A stretch of 64,000 bases of DNA from Glebionis coronaria (GCA_025667525.1 CM046879.1:385167039-385231038); one strand, 5' to 3'; numbered from the stretch's first letter, positions 46,104 to 58,300 are shown. The notes: a model not told the origin generated them from the letters alone. Translations and numbers: made by a program.

Positions 46104-48012
46104 ATTTTGGGTCGAGTCAGGCTCGTGACTCGGTTATCAAAAACAAGCGCTCCTCAGGAGGCAGCCTGAGTATCTATCCTTTTATGTTTTTACCTCCTAA
46201 GTGTAGGGGGGCCTGTATAGGTGTTTGTTTTTGTGTGGTGATGTGATTACAGGGATGAATGCACTCTTGGAACCTTTTAAGAACCTTGCTCCCGTGTTAT
46301 CCGAAATCCGGTTCTATCTCTCAAATATCGTGATTCAATTTTCTTCATACTCACATTTGAAATTGATCACTTTAGTCGTCTCTTCCTTAACTCGAGTTAA
46401 CCAACGTGCACAATGTCATAAGTGTAGGGGAGAATTTTCCCACATGCTTAAACATTGAGGACAATGTTTATCTTAAGTGTACGGGGGACTTCTATCGAAG
46501 TTTTAAGTGGAATTTTCCATTAAAATGCCTTCATTTAACCGGAAAATCAACTTTTTCAACATTTTTCAAATTTTTAATTAACTTTGGCCATTTAGTCGTA
46601 ATTTTTAAGTTTTTATCGTTGCTTTCATATGTATATATCCCGCAATAAAGTCAAAAATATTAATAAAGTGGTGTAGCTAGTTTAGAAGTCTTTGACATAT
46701 TAGGCCCGTTGCGATTATTTTGACTCAACCCGAATAGACTTATTCAAAGTTTATTCTAGCTAGTATCCTTAACCATGTAGACCTTAATTGGTTTATTAGG
46801 CTAAGTATCCACAAGTCTCATTACTTGAGATTTTAAATTGTGGAGGACGAGAAATGATAGAGTCAATTATAAGTCGGTATTCTTGCGCAAGCTCACTTGG
46901 TGTAGTTATTTGCCTATTCTCCCATCACTTGCTATTAAATTATCTGCAATAAGTAAGGTCGTACGATTTGAAAAGTTACTTAGCTTCTAGCCCAAGATCG
47001 TTTAAAAGTTGCTCGGTAATGATAAGAGTTCATAGCCAAGGCATAACTTATGAAGCGGGGCGCAAAGATTGGCGAGTCCGAAAAGGCCCTAACAAGGCAT
47101 GAGGATTCCATTTTATTGCTGAAGATCCAAAGTGATGTGAAAAGCATTATTCCAAAATCAATATGAAGGATCAAGACTCACGACGAAAAGCAATCAACTC
47201 CCATAAAGATCATGGAGAAGTCTATCCGAAAAGACCCTAACAAGGTATGAGGATAAATAGATCCAAGTCCTAAAAGGAGGCGGATCGTTGTATCTCAAAT
47301 CCCAATTAGAGATTGAAGAAATAATCATGAAGTCGTGGTCAACAAAGTTGGAGTACCCCTTAAAAGTCTCCAAGTGAAGAAACTCTATTGACGATGAGAA
47401 GACCATTATCTCAAGAACGTCTCTCAAGATATGAAGTATGAAGTACATGCCAAATATCGGCCCGAGAAAGGTCTCAAATCGCGAACCAAGTTATGCCAAG
47501 ATATGAACTTTTTGATATCCCGAGAAGCAGTTTTAAGAGATTTTGTCCTTTAGCTAACTATTGATCAAATCGTCCTACTTTGCTTTCAGCCTAAATAAAT
47601 TATCGAAATAAGTCCAAAATGCATCTTCATGATCATTCTAAGACAAAAATAAAATATAAGAGATACACCTAGGAATAAGGGAGTTTAAGCATTTAATTAA
47701 GCCATGTGTGTAAGTGTTTGAATTGCTAACTTATAATAACAATGATCTCGTTTTTAAGCTTAGTTTGGGGAACGTGAAACTTGAGTATGATGAATCGTCG
47801 CAGCACCAAAGCCCTAATGTAAGTCCTTGATCTCTTTGCAAGTTATTTCCATCCTTTGGTTTACTTTAAAGTTTTAATTTCTCTTAGTACTTTCATTTTT
47901 GTTTAGTAGTATATTAATAAGGCCAAGGTTGATTGATTATGAGAAAAGTGTAAAATGTGCTTTGTCACTAAGCATTGCATGAGGGCATGGCAATGGTTAA
48001 GTGTAGGGGATT
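46104..48012 (+). other. Athila 3' spacer with several polypurine-like motifs; no gene seen
   Basis: About 1.9 kb with no supported ORF. It contains a hairpin AACATTG/CAATGTT (46451-46468) and four occurrences of AAGTGTAGGGG or a one-base variant (near 46199, 46428, 46475 and 47999). The last abuts the 3' LTR and is the true polypurine tract. Confidence 0.75.
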
Positions 48013-49722
48013 TGATAGGTGTGAAAACACCCATCCCTTTTACCACTTAATTCTGGCTAAAACAAGACCAAAACACGTATTTAATATCATTTGTTTGGAA
48101 TTATGCGTGGTTTTTGTGTTTATTGTGTTTTCTGAGTCAACCGGATGAATATTGAGGAAAACATGGGATTGCACGGGTTTTATCAAAGAAAAAGACTCAA
48201 GACAAAGTCTAATGTCCAAGAGATGCAAAAGATTTGAAGTCATTGTGCCTATTTGAAGATTTATCGAAGAATAGAGCCAAAGATGGAAGATTCATATATG
48301 TCGAAGAACTCGAGTCTATTAAACAAAAGATTATAAGACGATTTGGAATTATTCACCGACACTTCTCAAATCCAAGTAGGAAACGTTTATTTAAAGAAGC
48401 GTGAAGACTAAAGAAGAAAGAAGAAAAAGAAGCCCAAACCAAAGCCCAATCACAAGCCCACCACCACAAGACTTGCCTATAAATAGGACTTTACTTCACA
48501 AAAATCACACACTTAGTTTTTTAGGTAGTTTGTAGCTTTTCATTCTCTCTAGTTTTAGAGAGAGAAAGTTCTAAACTTTCTCTCACTAGATTTCATCTTT
48601 TTCTTTCAAGATCAAACCTTTGTACTAGTTTTCATTAATCAAGTTCAAGTTTTTATCTTTTAACCTTTAATCTCATCCTTCCTTTCTTTGATTTTGATTG
48701 ATTTTGGTACAAGTCTAGAATGATCCGTGTTGTTCATCAATGATTTTGTGCTTAAAAAGTTAATCTTTTATGTTTTCCTAAGTTGCTATACGAATAAGCT
48801 TTGAGATCCTTGTGCTTATTGGCTTATTTGTTAGTTTTGCTCATTTACTTTTTAAAGTTTTTATAAAAAGTTCATCTTTTCATCTTTTGATTTATGTTTT
48901 TGCTTATTTGAAGCTTAGATAAAGTTGTTTTTAGTGCTTATTTGGTCAGCTTAAGATTGGATTCGAGCTAGTTTAGTGATTGGCTTATTCATAGCGTTTT
49001 CACTTTGCTTAAAATTTGGATCAAAAGGGATTTCGGAAAGGGCAAAACCCCTTTCTGATTGGATTATTCCGACCAGGCAACACCCCTTATTCCGATCGCA
49101 GTGATCGGAAAAAGGTTTTAATATTCCGATTGTAACCTATTTTGATTATTCCGATTGGGACCTCTTTGTACTATTCCGATTGGTAAGTTTCAAATATATT
49201 CCGATTGCCTTAAGTTTCTAGATATTCCGATTGTGCCCTCTTGTCCCTTATTCCGATCATTGTCAAATTCATATATTCCGATCAGCATCATTGTGTTTTA
49301 TTCCGATTGCTCTCTTGTTTACATTCCGATCAATCAGATCAGAATACATTCCGATTGGTCCTAGTTTGTTTATTTCGATTGGAACTTTTTGCTATATTCT
49401 GTTCTTACTTTCTTTTAGTACTTTTCAACTAAGTTCATATTTTTACAAAGTTTTCCAAGTTTTAGTTTTTATTTAGTGATCATTTATTTTTCTAGTATAA
49501 TCTTAAAGTTTTCAAACATTTATTTTTACACTCGCCTTTTTACTTTAATCATTTAAAGCTTTAAGTTTACTCTTCGACACTTAATTAATTGTTATTAGTT
49601 TAAATTAGATAAACAAACCATCACCTTTTCATTAACCAAGAACAAATCATTCCACTTAGAACTGAGATCAATTTGAGAGGATATCGAGAGAACTTAATTG
49701 AACCAAAAAAAAACGTGTATCA
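48013..49722 (+). repeat. 3' LTR of Athila element
   Basis: 1710 bp, same ends as the 5' LTR. It has an extra about 26-bp segment near 49281-49306 carrying one more ATTCCGAT unit. The TTCCGAT array spans about 49040-49390. Confidence 0.93.
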
Positions 49723-49727
49723 ATCAT
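49723..49727. other. Target-site duplication of Athila element, right copy (ATCAT)
   Basis: Matches 38518-38522. Confidence 0.9.
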
Positions 49728-50797
49728 CCACAAGATCACGAGGCAAAGTGCCAAGAGCACCATCACCACCATCTGAGTCATAATCTGAAGAAGATAGTGA
49801 TGAAGACGAAGCTCAAAAGAATCGAGAGATGAAACAACAAATTGCTTTCATAATGAATACTTACAAGAAAATCTACAAACCCACCAACAACAATCTTCGA
49901 ACATCATCTAACACAAAGAACCAATATGTTGAGAGTCCTCCAAGGTATGACACACATCGACGTGGTGAGAGTCCTTCTAAGTATGATAGACAGAATCCAA
50001 CGCATGTTGAGGGTTCTACAAGGTAGGATCGACAAACTGCCAAGTATGATACTCAGAGGATTGCTGCTGCTACTGGGAATAGGGAAACTGTTGGAAGTCA
50101 AGTGGTTCAGCAAAGTTGGATTCAATGTTTTAACTGCCAAGGTTATGGGCATATGGCAAAGGAATGCAGGAAGCCGAAAAGGGTTAGAGACTCTAGCTAT
50201 CACAAGGAAAAGATGTTGTTATGCAAGAAGATGGAAGCAGGTGTTAAATTGTCAGATGAGGAAGGAGCTATGCTTGATGACACTGATGATGAAGATTCTG
50301 ATCAAGAACTCGATGCACATTACTCGTATATGACAAAGGTTGATGAAGTTCTCAAAGTCACTGAAGATGACAATGGCCCTATCTTTGACACTGAGCCAAT
50401 CGATAAGGTACACAATACTGATGAATATAATGTGTTTGGTGATATTCATGAGCATAGTGCTCAACCCAATGCCATTAATGACACGTGTATGATGGAAACG
50501 GTTGATAGCAATACCACACCCGATTCATCAGACATGTGTAATAATGAGTTTGAGGATGATCAACATGCAAATGAGTATGATGAAGAGGAACGTATTGCGC
50601 TTGCTAATTTAATTGCCACTTTACAAAAAGATGTCACTGAAAATAAAAAGAGTCAAAAGCAATTAAAGAAGGCAAACTCTACGCTCACTCAAAATTTTAA
50701 AGAATGAAAAGCTGCTCTTATCAAATCTACTGAGATGAATGAAAGCTATAGAGATGAGCTCCTTCAGAAAACGAAAGAGCTTGAGGGGTACAAGGGT
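49723..50797 (+). pseudogene. gag: Copia Gag C-terminal half with zinc knuckle, decayed
   Basis: Resumes the host gag of 37700-38522 after the duplicated ATCAT (STRSRGKVPRAPSPP). It carries MKQQIAFIMNTYKKIYKP, then one exact CCHC knuckle, CFNCQGYGHMAKEC, near 50131, then KMLLCKKMEAGVKLSDEEG and an acidic, coiled-coil tail. In-frame stops at 50024-50026 and 50705-50707 kill it. The reading ends at LLQKTKELEG, where the Tekay LTR begins at 50798. Family resemblance is to the same Asteraceae-type Copia as at 5020-5988. Confidence 0.8.
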
Positions 50798-51620
50798 TGT
50801 AAAACCCACATGCTTTTACCATGAATAGTACCCTTAAGATCGTACGTACTAGACTAAGACTTTCCTATTATAGCATGATTACGATTACGTGTTAGGAATT
50901 TACGTATTACGTACGTGTTAGAACACGATAAGTATTTATTACGCACGAACACGTAATAATTATTTGACAATAATTAATCACGAACATGCGATCATGAAAT
51001 CATGAACATAATTAAATCACGAACTATTATTAGTTACGTATATATATTTATTACGAGCGTGAATAAATATATTAGGTCACGGTAAATATTTAACGAGAAC
51101 ACACAAAACGCGAACACAAATAAACACGAACGAACAATTAAACAACGAGACACGGAAAACGGTACGGGTACCCCATGTGGGGCCCCTACCCGTGGCAATA
51201 TTAAGGAGATGGGCCAAGTCCATCTCAAAATTTACTAAAGAGGGGTTATGGTAAATTTTGCTAGTCACTTTTCACTTTACAGGAGAAAAATCAAAAACCT
51301 AAAAAAGTTTTCTCCTTCTCCTCTTTTCTTTTTTTGGCCGCCGCATATAAACACACCAAAGGGGGTGTTTAGTTGATTTTGATCTTGAATATTGTACGTG
51401 TGTTCGTGTGTGTTCATCCTCGTTAGATCCACGCATTCGGTAAATTCTTTTAATCCTTTTTTCTTTTGATTTGATCTAATAAAATTAATTAAGAACATGA
51501 TTTTTTCAAAAAAACCTAACTAAAAACATAAATCAATCATAAAAATGGTTATTGGATAAATCAAAAAGGTTGTTTTTAAGGGTGTTTGTTTGGCCGGCGC
51601 CTAAACCGAACCCCAAGGGG

Positions 51621-51662
51621 GTCTCGGTTTGGCTACTAAACCACCACCGAGACCATATGGTC
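51621..51662. repeat. Inverted-repeat region in Tekay LTR
   Basis: GTCTCGGT (51621) pairs with ACCGAGAC (51646-51653). It overlaps the perfect palindrome GACCATATGGTC (51651-51662). In LTR 2 the palindrome is broken by one base (GACCATAAGGTC, near 59935). Confidence 0.7.
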
Positions 51663-52379
51663 CCGGTTGGGTGGTGTGGGTCCCACGGCAGCAGCAAAAC
51701 AAGGGGAACCCCGAAGTGGTTCGGGGTATAGTGTCGATTTCATGTCCGGTTCATGGTTTCTAGTTAAGATCCGGTTCACGGTTTATGTTAAGATTATTTT
51801 TTTTCTATAATCATATGTTTAGAATAAATTAATAAATATGACATGATTAATATAATAAACATGACTTAGGTTATAATTTAATTATTTGAATCATGGAATT
51901 ATTAACCTAAGTATTTTATATTTTCTAAACTTATAATTAATTAATTATTTAAAAACCATGGTTATAATTAATTAATTAACATGACTTAGGTTATATTATT
52001 AATAAATAATAATACATGTTTTAACCTTAAGTATTTAACTTTATTTATATAAAAACATGATATAATTTAATTAAATACTTTTAACCTATAGTTTATTTAA
52101 ATTACATGTAATAATTAATAAACTATACATTATATCAGTATGACTTAGAAAATAATCAGAAAAACACTTAGGCTTATATACTTAGCTTATTTAACCAGAT
52201 TATATCTAATTATGGAAACTTTCTATTTTTAGAAACTTATTTTTAAGGCAGCTAATCTATTTATGGAAACTTTCTATTTTTAGAAACTTATTTAATTCAG
52301 GAAGCTAATCTATTTATGGGAAATTATTTAATTAAGGCAGCTGATCTACTTATGCAAACTTATCTATTTTAAGCAGTAA

Positions 52380-52515
52380 TTATATTTTTGGAAACTGTCT
52401 ATTTTTGGAAACTTTCTATTTTTGGAAACTTTCTATTTTTGGTAAATTTCTATTTTTGGAAACTTTCTATTTTTGGAAACTTTCTATTTTTGGAAACATG
52501 CTATTTTTGGAAAGT
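52380..52515 (+). repeat. 17-bp minisatellite in Tekay LTR 1
   Basis: Tandem units of GGAAACTTTCTATTTTT, about eight here. Looser relatives with longer spacers begin near 52220. LTR 2 keeps only two or three compact units (about 60630-60680), which explains much of the LTR length difference. Confidence 0.85.
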
Positions 52516-53751
52516 TACTTATTATTACACAATAAGTACAATAATACATGAAATACCAGAAATACTTAATCAGAATAGATAGAATATAAGATAAACACAA
52601 TTTAAGGCTTTAAACAGTAAAACATGATATGAACATATAAAATAAGCTAAGACATGACATAAAACCAGTTACGTATTTAGTAAGCAGATACTTATTCATG
52701 TATGTATTTATGTAGCATTAGTGATACCGAAGTAGGATTCCCTCAGTTCTTCTTCTTCGTTCACTGGACATAAGGTACGGATTCCCGTCCTTTCAGTATG
52801 GACATTCTTTCCTTATTAGGATTTCCCCGTATGCAGCCAAATGTTTTACCGTAGTATAAGTTTATATGTTTGACTTTCTTATGTTAATTTAGAATACCTA
52901 TATCCATATACATGCATGACCAGTTTCACCTAGTTATGGAGGTACCATAACCATAACATTAGAGGCACTAATGTTATGACTTCACCACGGTAGAGTGATT
53001 GCTCGTGACGTCCCTTCAACTTTTGTCCATATTATTATATTTATCATGTGGGGCGTATGGGTGCATCCTAGTTACATGTTTTCAGCAGATTACTCAGTGT
53101 GAATGTGGTGTGTGCCTTGCATCCTTCACAAGGAGCTGATCCCTCCTACCCAAACCAGTATATTAAATTAGAGGCAGCCCCTCTAATTTGCATGATGAGG
53201 TCACCCCTCCAAGTATTCATGCACGGTGGAGTTTCATGACCTATATTGGCTAATGGTAGAACATGTTAAAAAGTTTTTATAAGATAAACATAAGGCTTTT
53301 CAAACTATAAAACCAGTTTTACCAAGTTATACGGGACTTAGTTTCTTCTGTTGTTATATGTTATATGCTTATCCTATTCATGCTTTATTGTACATCCGTG
53401 CACTGAGCGTATTGCTCAGCCGTTTTCCTTTTCTATGTTCCCAAAAAAGGTAGGTACTCAGGGACGCTCGTAGACTTTAAGCGTACGTGCATATGGACTG
53501 GAAGCTTTCTAGCCTTTCTTTACTTTATGCATTATCTTTACTTTGATACTCTTGCTATGGACATTGTTTAGTCCTTTCCTTTTTAGTACTTATGTTTGTG
53601 TGTGATGAGCTTTACTTTTGGACTACCGATGTTTGATTCCGGTATTTTCCTTTTATGGTCATGTAATGTTTAGACATTTTTCCTTGTATGCTTTGATGAC
53701 ACGCCATAATTACGTGTGACATTCCATTATCAAAATGGGGTGTTACAATTA

Positions 53752-53763
53752 TGGTATCAGAGT
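53752..53763 (+). other. Tekay primer-binding site, unit 1
   Basis: TGGTATCAGAGT, one mismatch from the initiator-Met site. Unit 2 has the perfect version. Confidence 0.85.
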
Positions 53764-54198
53764 CAAGGCTTCGACCTGTAGGCTCTCAAAATATGACCTG
53801 TGATTACTGGGTAGTCACTACGGTCTTCCTAGAACTGACAGTCGTTTTCATGCATTCATCATTTTTATGCATACATATATATGTCATTGTCGCAAGTTTA
53901 TGACTAAGTAATGGTTGGTACAGGACTGGCCCTATTTAGTCGCATGTGTTTTATCGAAACTTTTAAATTTGGGACCGACCCATAGGCGTCCCCTCGCCAT
54001 GTCTTTTATTTTGGGTGAACTGACCATAGGCGTTCACTCTCGAGCATACAAAAGTTTTCATAAAACTTCATCATGCATTCATACACAAAATTTTCTTGCA
54101 TAAAACTTTTTCTCTTGAAATTTTGGTATAATTTTTTTCATGTATATATATTTTATGTTTTGATCTGTTTAATCATATGTTTTATGTTATACTGTCAG
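53764..54198 (+). other. Tekay leader, unit 1; no gene seen
   Basis: About 435 bases before gag. It ends TATACTGTCAG directly against the gag ATG, which resembles a splice acceptor; no donor is assigned. The short frame at 53915-54103 recurs in unit 2 but has no domain. Confidence 0.6.
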
Positions 54199-54930
54199 AT
54201 GGTTCTCACACGCGAACAGGAACAGCTCAATGCTGCAATCCAAGCTGCAATGCAAGCTTTGCTTCCTCAACTGAGGAACGACATCAGGGCTAAGGTTCAA
54301 GCTGCCAACAATCAGCAGCATAATCAGGCACCTCCATCTCCTCCTCCAGTGACATTAGCAGTATGGCTGGAAAGATTCAACAAGCTCCGTCCTCGAGCTT
54401 TTGAGAAAACAGATAGCCCTAGTGATGCTGAAAGCTGGTTGGCTCACATCGAGAAGATTTTCAATGCTATGCGTTGTGACCCCGCATACAAGGCGAGGTT
54501 GGCATGCTATCGGTTCGAAGGTGATGTGCTAAATTGGTGGTTAGCATTGATGCAGTCTGAGTGTGGTGACGAGTGGGTTGCTGGTTTGACTTGGGCTCAG
54601 TTCAAGGACAGGGTGATGGAGCAGTTCTTTCCCAAGGCTGAGCAAGACAAGCTCAAGAGAGAGTACCATGGGATCCGACAGACAGCTGGGGAGAATAGCA
54701 ACGAGTTTATGCAGCGCTTTCTTCGCTTAGCTGGTTTCCTTGGTGCGACAGCAGGTACTCCTGAAGAGCAAGCACACCACTTTAGGTGGGCTCTTCACAC
54801 ATCGGTCGCAAACAATCTGGTGTGTGCTACGTTCAACACTGTAGCGCAAGTGGCCGATGCAGCACGTAAGCTGGAGATGCTGCGGGAGAGAGATGAGTTC
54901 GGGGAAGCTGAGAGACCCGACAAGAGGTAA
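54199..54930 (+). CDS. gag: Tekay Gag, first coding segment (capsid core)
   Basis: Begins MVLTREQEQLNAAIQAA at ATG 54199; the frame is open upstream from 54073, but that part is leader and is A/T-rich. An N-terminal helix is followed by the retrotransposon Gag core: WLERFNKLRPRAFE, AESWLAHIEKIF, FEGDVLNWWLALM, WAQFKDRVMEQFFP and a QRFLRLAGFLG block. It should form the particle shell. The frame stops at 54928-54930, inside AAGAG/GTAAAC, which is an excellent splice donor. The basic continuation lies downstream in other frames, so this is probably exon 1 and not the whole protein. Confidence 0.85.
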   Translation: MVLTREQEQLNAAIQAAMQALLPQLRNDIRAKVQAANNQQHNQAPPSPPPVTLAVWLERFNKLRPRAFEKTDSPSDAESWLAHIEKIFNAMRCDPAYKARLACYRFEGDVLNWWLALMQSECGDEWVAGLTWAQFKDRVMEQFFPKAEQDKLKREYHGIRQTAGENSNEFMQRFLRLAGFLGATAGTPEEQAHHFRWALHTSVANNLVCATFNTVAQVADAARKLEMLRERDEFGEAERPDKR

Positions 54931-55023
54931 ACATTCGTATTCAAGCGGTGATCAATCCGTATTCTTTCCATATATGTCAAATATTCATCTCTTTAAAAAT
55001 GTATCTTCCTGGCAGAAAACTAG
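54927..55023 (+). other. Candidate gag intron 1
   Basis: GTAAAC to CTAG, 97 bases, AT-rich. It joins AG/G into an arginine codon and leads into DRSQPAIQQQPHQPKG. An earlier acceptor (GGCAG at 55015) has a better pyrimidine run but gives a non-Gag frame. Confidence 0.5.
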
Positions 55024-55161
55024 GGATCGGTCTCAGCCGGCTATTCAGCAGCAGCCTCATCAGCCCAAGGGAAACAGTCAGACTAACGACCGTTCTTCTA
55101 CGGATAGGCGTGGCGGTAATGATAATTACCGTAACAACACTGGACACTCCAACAGAAGCAG
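55024..55161 (+). CDS. gag: Tekay Gag, second coding segment (basic, Gln/Asn/Arg-rich)
   Basis: Open frame reading DRSQPAIQQQPHQPKG through RRGGNDNYRNNTGHSNRS, the basic low-complexity spacer found between capsid and zinc knuckle in plant Gypsy Gags. It lies one frame over from the first segment. It ends at AGCAG/GTCCTA. Confidence 0.55.
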
Positions 55162-55222
55162 GTCCTAATACTTACGAATTTTCTTATTATTTCATGTTAT
55201 AACTCATATTCTGACACTTTAG
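55162..55222 (+). other. Candidate gag intron 2
   Basis: GTCCTA to CACTTTAG, 61 bases and about 70% A/T. That is short for a plant intron, at the usual lower limit. Phase 2 on both sides. Confidence 0.45.
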
Positions 55223-55302
55223 CAAAACTCCTACCAGGAACCATGGAAACGGTAGGGACCAGAACCAGAGAGGTTCACAGCCTAGCTGTCCAGCTATCAC
55301 TT
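55223..55302 (+). CDS. gag: Tekay Gag, third coding segment
   Basis: Short polar segment reading KTPTRNHGNGRDQNQRG and ending CPAIT, in the third frame. Its composition fits the same basic spacer. The boundary at its end is the least certain. Confidence 0.4.
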
Positions 55303-55387
55303 GTATTCAATCTTACGATTATCCACATTGTCCTTTGTACCCTATTATCATGTCTTATGTAAAATGTTTTATCAGGTTCCTAGCCAG
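55303..55387 (+). other. Candidate gag intron 3
   Basis: GTATTC to AGCCAG, 85 bases. An alternative acceptor is TTCCTAG at 55383. It returns the reading to the frame of the zinc knuckle and pol. Confidence 0.4.
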
Positions 55388-58300
55388 CCAGAGCACGTGC
55401 TGGAGGATTTACTCATCCTCTTTGCTCTACTTGTCGCCGTAGGCACCCAGGGCCATGTCGCCATAACACTGACATATGCTTCAAGTGTGGTCTTCCTAGC
55501 CATATCATGAAGGATTGCCGTAAGGGCGAGATGGAGGGTACATCGGGACATGCTGATTCCAAGCCGCCTCCTACCACCGGGCGTGTCTACACGACATCTC
55601 GAGACCAGGCCAACAAGTCTACAGGTACCATCACTGGAATCTTGTATATGTATGGTCAAGCTGCATGTGTTCTTTTCGATACGGGTGCTACTCACTCGGT
55701 TATTTCTACTGCTTATGCTAAGAACACTAGGATGCTCCCTATGCCACTAGATAATAGGCTTACTATTTCCACGCCTTTGAGGGACTTTGTATTAATCACC
55801 CATTTATACAAGAGTCTTCCCCTAGAATTTGACGATAAGGTTCGACCTGTTGACACACTTCCGCTGGACATGAATGACTTCGACATGATTTTGGGCATGG
55901 ATTGGTTATCCGAACATCATGCTACCATAGAGTGCCATTCATATCGAGTTATCTTCGGTGATGTTAATGCACCAGAGTACATTCATAACGGGTTCGTACC
56001 CGGACAGTCTGTACAAATCATATCTACCCTGCAAGCGCGTGCACTACTGTCACATGGCTGCGAGGGTTATCTAGCTACGGTTCACGACATGGATGTTGAA
56101 TCTCCATCAAATCAGGATCAACCTATAGTGTCGGAATTCCAAGATGTATTTCCAGCAGAACTTCCGGGCATACCACCTGCACGAGAAGTGGAATTCAGTA
56201 TTGAGCTTATTCCAGGAGCTGAACCAATCTCTAAGGCTCCTTATCGCATGGCTCCCATAGAGCTGAAGGAGCTGAAGGATCAACTGCAAGAACTTCTTGA
56301 ACGAGGTTTCATTCGACCGAGCGCTTCTCCATGGGGCGCACCGGTCTTGTTTGTTAAGAAGAAGGACGGCAGTATGCGTCTTTGCATAGACTATCGCGAG
56401 CTCAACAAGATTACTATCCAGAATAGGTATCCACTGCCACGTATAGACGATATGTTTGACCAACTCCAAGGGGCCAAACACTTCTCCAAGATTGATCTTA
56501 GGTCAGGCTACCATCAGCTACGGGTTAAGGAGCAGGATATCGCCAAGACTGCTTTTCGTACCCGCTATGGCCACTACGAGTTTGTAGTTATGCCATTTGG
56601 CCTGACAAATGCTCCCGCAATGTTCATGGATTTGATGAACATAATCTTCCATGAATTTCTGGACAAGTTCGTCATTGTCTTCATCGATGACATCCTGATT
56701 TTCTCAAAGTCCAAGGAGGAACACGAAGACCATCTTCGTACAGTACTACAGATTCTTCGCCAGAAGCAGCTGTATGCTAAATTCTCCCAGTGTGAGTGCT
56801 GGTTAGACAAGGTGGCATTCTTAGGTTACATTGTATCAGCAGAAGGAATCATTATGGATCCAGCAAAGGTTGAGGCCATTACTAAGTGGCCAAGGCCGAT
56901 ATCAGCGACGGAAGTCTGCAGTTTCTTAGGCTTAGCTGGCTATTACCGTAGGTTCGTAGAGAACTTTTCCAGCTTAGCACTACCATTGACCAAACTAATG
57001 CGGAAAGGAGAGAAATTCGTCTGGACTGAAGAACGAGATAAGATCTTTGAAGACCTGAAGCAGAAGCTAGTATCTGCACCTATTCTTACTCTCCCATCTG
57101 GTACGGGTGGATTTAAAATCTATAGTGATGCATCGGGGAAGGTACTTGGCTGTGTTCTCATGCAACATGGGAAAGTGATCGCGTACGCTTCACGGCAGCT
57201 TAAGCCTTATGAAGAAAATTACCCCACGCATGACTTGGAACTTGCTGTAGTCGTGTTTGCATTGAAGATATGGAGGCACTACTTATATGGAGAATCATGT
57301 GACATTTTCACGGACCACAAGAGCTTGAAGTATATATTCACTCAACGTAAATTGAACATGAGGCAGAGGAGATGGTTAGAGCTGTTGAAGGGTTATGACA
57401 TTAATCTACAGTGTCATCCTGGAAAGGCGAATGTAGTAGCAGATGCACTTAGCAGAAAGTCCGGAATGATCAACGACATTAAAATCGAAGAGGAAATCAT
57501 AAGAGGCTTGGAGCGACTTGACATCGAGATCATGGTACGTGGACAACACGGTTACTGGGCTAATCTTAGAGTAGAACCCGAGTTACTCTCTAAGATCAAG
57601 GAAGCTCAGAAAGATGATGGAGAAATCTGGGCGATAGTACAAAATTTAGAGAAACAGACGGAATTCAGAGTAGATGCAGATGGTATCGTATGGCAGGGCA
57701 CGAGACTTTGTGTTCATGATGACCAAGAACTCCGGGAAGTCTTGTTAGCTGAAGCTCATAGCTCCCCATTCTCTATACATCCTGGTTCGACTAAGATGTA
57801 CCATGACATCAAGCAGTACTTTTGGTGGAGTGGTATGAAACAGGATGTGGCCACTTACGTCTCCAAATGTCTTACCTGCCAGCAGGTTAAGATCGAGCAT
57901 CAGCGATCTGGCGGTCTCCTTCAACTGTTAGATATTCCAGAGTGGAAGTGGGACAAAATCACCATGGATTTTGTTACTGGTCTTCCGCCTACCAAGAGGA
58001 AGCACGATGCAATTTGGGTTATCGTAGATCGACATACCAAATCAGCTCATTTCTTACCGATCCGCAAGGAAGATCCGGTAAGTAAACTCGCTGATACGTA
58101 TAGAAGAGAGATCATGAGACTCCACGGTGCTCCATCCAGCATCGTCTCAGACAGAGATCCTCGTTTCACTTCGCGCTTTTGGAAGAGTCTGCAGAAAGCT
58201 TGGGGTACGCAACTTAAGCTTAGCACGACTTTTCATCCTCAAATGGACGGACAGTCGGAACGAACGATTCAGACATTGGAAGACATGTTGAGGTCATGTG

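Larger units (their letters stand above)
38523..49722 (+). mobile_element. Athila-type Gypsy element, complete structure with decayed coding region
   Basis: Two LTRs of 1683 and 1710 bp, a 5-bp duplication, a TGGCGCCG primer site of the tRNA-Asp type typical of Athila/Tat elements, gag-pol in Gypsy order, and a 1.9-kb spacer after pol where Athila elements may carry an extra ORF (none is seen here). I count about 27 substitutions between the LTRs, roughly 1.6%. Confidence 0.92.
50798..53747 (+). repeat. Tekay LTR 1 (2950 bp)
   Basis: Starts TGTAAAACCCACATGC and ends GGGGTGTTACA. A TATA box (TATAAA) is at 51346-51351. It contains a GC-rich inverted-repeat region near 51621-51662 and a 17-bp minisatellite near 52380-52515. 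Confidence 0.9.

Noticed and set aside
46225..46648. Athila third ORF
   Set aside because: Frames at 46225-46458 and 46406-46648 are short, overlap in different frames and resemble nothing I know. The spacer looks non-coding.
52388..52582. Frame encoding a WKLSIFGNFLF-type repeat
   Set aside because: Produced by the 17-bp minisatellite in the Tekay LTR and not kept in LTR 2.
53915..54103. Small gene upstream of Tekay gag (also at 62081-62269)
   Set aside because: It is in the leader, overlaps the gag region in another frame and has no domain. Its conservation reflects the tandem copy.
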